Shown piece by piece: positions 6,589 to 7,223 of a stretch of 7,223 nucleotides of DNA. Below the pieces are notes generated by a model. That model had not been told where the DNA came from, searched no databases, and saw only the letters and a program-made list of their open reading frames with translations. Position 1 is the first letter of the stretch. Each line of letters opens with the position of its first letter. This DNA is from Lutibacter sp. (GTDB lineage: Bacteria; Bacteroidota; Bacteroidia; Flavobacteriales; Flavobacteriaceae), in NCBI GenBank assembly GCA_003516285.1, contig DPCK01000096.1, forward strand, positions 1 to 7,223, written 5' to 3'. The translations under genes were made by a program, and so were the position numbers.

Positions 6589-7223
6589 ATGACAGAATAT
6601 ATAATGCCAATTATCGTTGGTATAGCAATAGGGCTCGCAATTGGCTACGTGATAGCCAAAATGCTGGAAAAAACGAAAGCAACTAAAATTTTAAGAAATA
6701 CAAGAAAGGAAGCTGCCACCATTATTAAAGAGGCTCAAATTGAAGCTGAGGCGACCAGAAAAGACAAGATTTTACAAGCTAAAGAAAAGTTTATTGAGCT
6801 AAAATCGGAACATGAAAAAGTGATTATTGCCAGAGATCGTAAAATCGCTGAAGCTGAAAAACGCGCTCGTGATAAGGAATCCCAAATTTCACAAGAACTC
6901 GATAAAAACAAAAAATTGAACCTTGATATTGCCACAAAAATCAGCGAGTACGATAAAAAAGTGGAATATTATGATCGAAAAACGGAAGAAGTAGACAAGC
7001 TTCACCGCAAACAGGTTGACCAACTGGAAGTTATTTCCGGATTATCCGCTGTCGATGCCAAAAAAGAATTGATCGCTTCCTTAAAAGAACAAGCGAAATC
7101 GGATGCGATGGCCAGCATTCAGGAAACTATTGAAGAAGCCAAATTAACAGCACAGCAAGAAGCGCGTAAAGTAATTTTAAACACCATTCAGCGTGTAGGT
7201 GTTGAGCAGACCGTTGAAAACTG
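6589..7223 (+). CDS. rny: Ribonuclease Y, N-terminal part (3' truncated by window)
   Basis: The frame runs from the ATG at 6589 to the window end, giving 211 of the roughly 520 residues usual for the family. RNase Y is a membrane-anchored endoribonuclease that starts mRNA decay. Visible here are a single N-terminal membrane anchor (about residues 6-24, with I-I-V-G-I-A-I-G-L-A-I-G-Y-V-I-A) and a long Lys/Glu-rich coiled coil from about 30 onward. Family-typical blocks are present: I-L-Q-A-K-E-K-F-I-E-L-K-S-E-H, the L-E-V-I-S-G-L-S segment near 143, and E-A-K-L-T-A-Q-Q-E-A leading to N-T-I-Q-R-V-G. The KH RNA-binding domain and the catalytic HD domain would lie beyond the edge and cannot be judged. 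A second in-frame ATG five codons downstream is a less likely start. The gene follows the 6S RNA closely, so at least part of its mRNA must read through that element. Confidence 0.92.
   Translation, partial: MTEYIMPIIVGIAIGLAIGYVIAKMLEKTKATKILRNTRKEAATIIKEAQIEAEATRKDKILQAKEKFIELKSEHEKVIIARDRKIAEAEKRARDKESQISQELDKNKKLNLDIATKISEYDKKVEYYDRKTEEVDKLHRKQVDQLEVISGLSAVDAKKELIASLKEQAKSDAMASIQETIEEAKLTAQQEARKVILNTIQRVGVEQTVEN

Overview
The window comes from a member of the Bacteroidota, most likely a Flavobacteriaceae species. The DNA is AT-rich and ribosome-binding sites are weak or absent. One promoter matches the Bacteroidota form (TTG, 20 bp, TAnnTTTG). The gene content is also typical: a TonB-dependent receptor with an N-terminal carboxypeptidase-regulatory-like domain, a lipoprotein with an acidic surface-export tag after the lipid cysteine, and a zapA - 6S RNA - rny block. 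The species cannot be named from this sequence.

Left part (1-1434, + strand): the 3' end of one gene is cut by the window edge. It is followed by a complete 220-residue lipoprotein gene. The two products share a C-terminal domain with a nearly identical D-x-C-S-I-T-I-T-G-N-x-Y-P block, so they are tandem paralogues of unknown function. Between them lie 258 bp with no recognisable promoter. After the lipoprotein gene, a bulged hairpin with a T-run (1268-1324) is a good rho-independent terminator, facing the convergent receptor gene.

Middle part (1435-5607, - strand): an M23 zinc metallopeptidase with a complete active site is followed after only 6 bp by a TonB-dependent outer-membrane receptor. 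They read as a two-gene envelope operon. Transcription would start in the divergent spacer 5608-5782, which holds an 11-bp perfect inverted repeat overlapping a candidate promoter for this operon.

Right part (5783-7223, + strand): a strong promoter match drives a 96-residue coiled-coil protein (ZapB-like by context), then zapA, then an RNA gene of about 158 nt closed by an 11-bp long-range stem and a T-run (6S RNA, flavobacterial type). Last comes rny (RNase Y), which is cut by the window end. This joins FtsZ-ring regulation, RNA polymerase regulation and mRNA decay in one locus.

No CRISPR array, tRNA, rRNA, insertion sequence or obvious new defence system is visible. The least explained parts are the lipoprotein paralogue pair and the inverted repeat in the divergent spacer.
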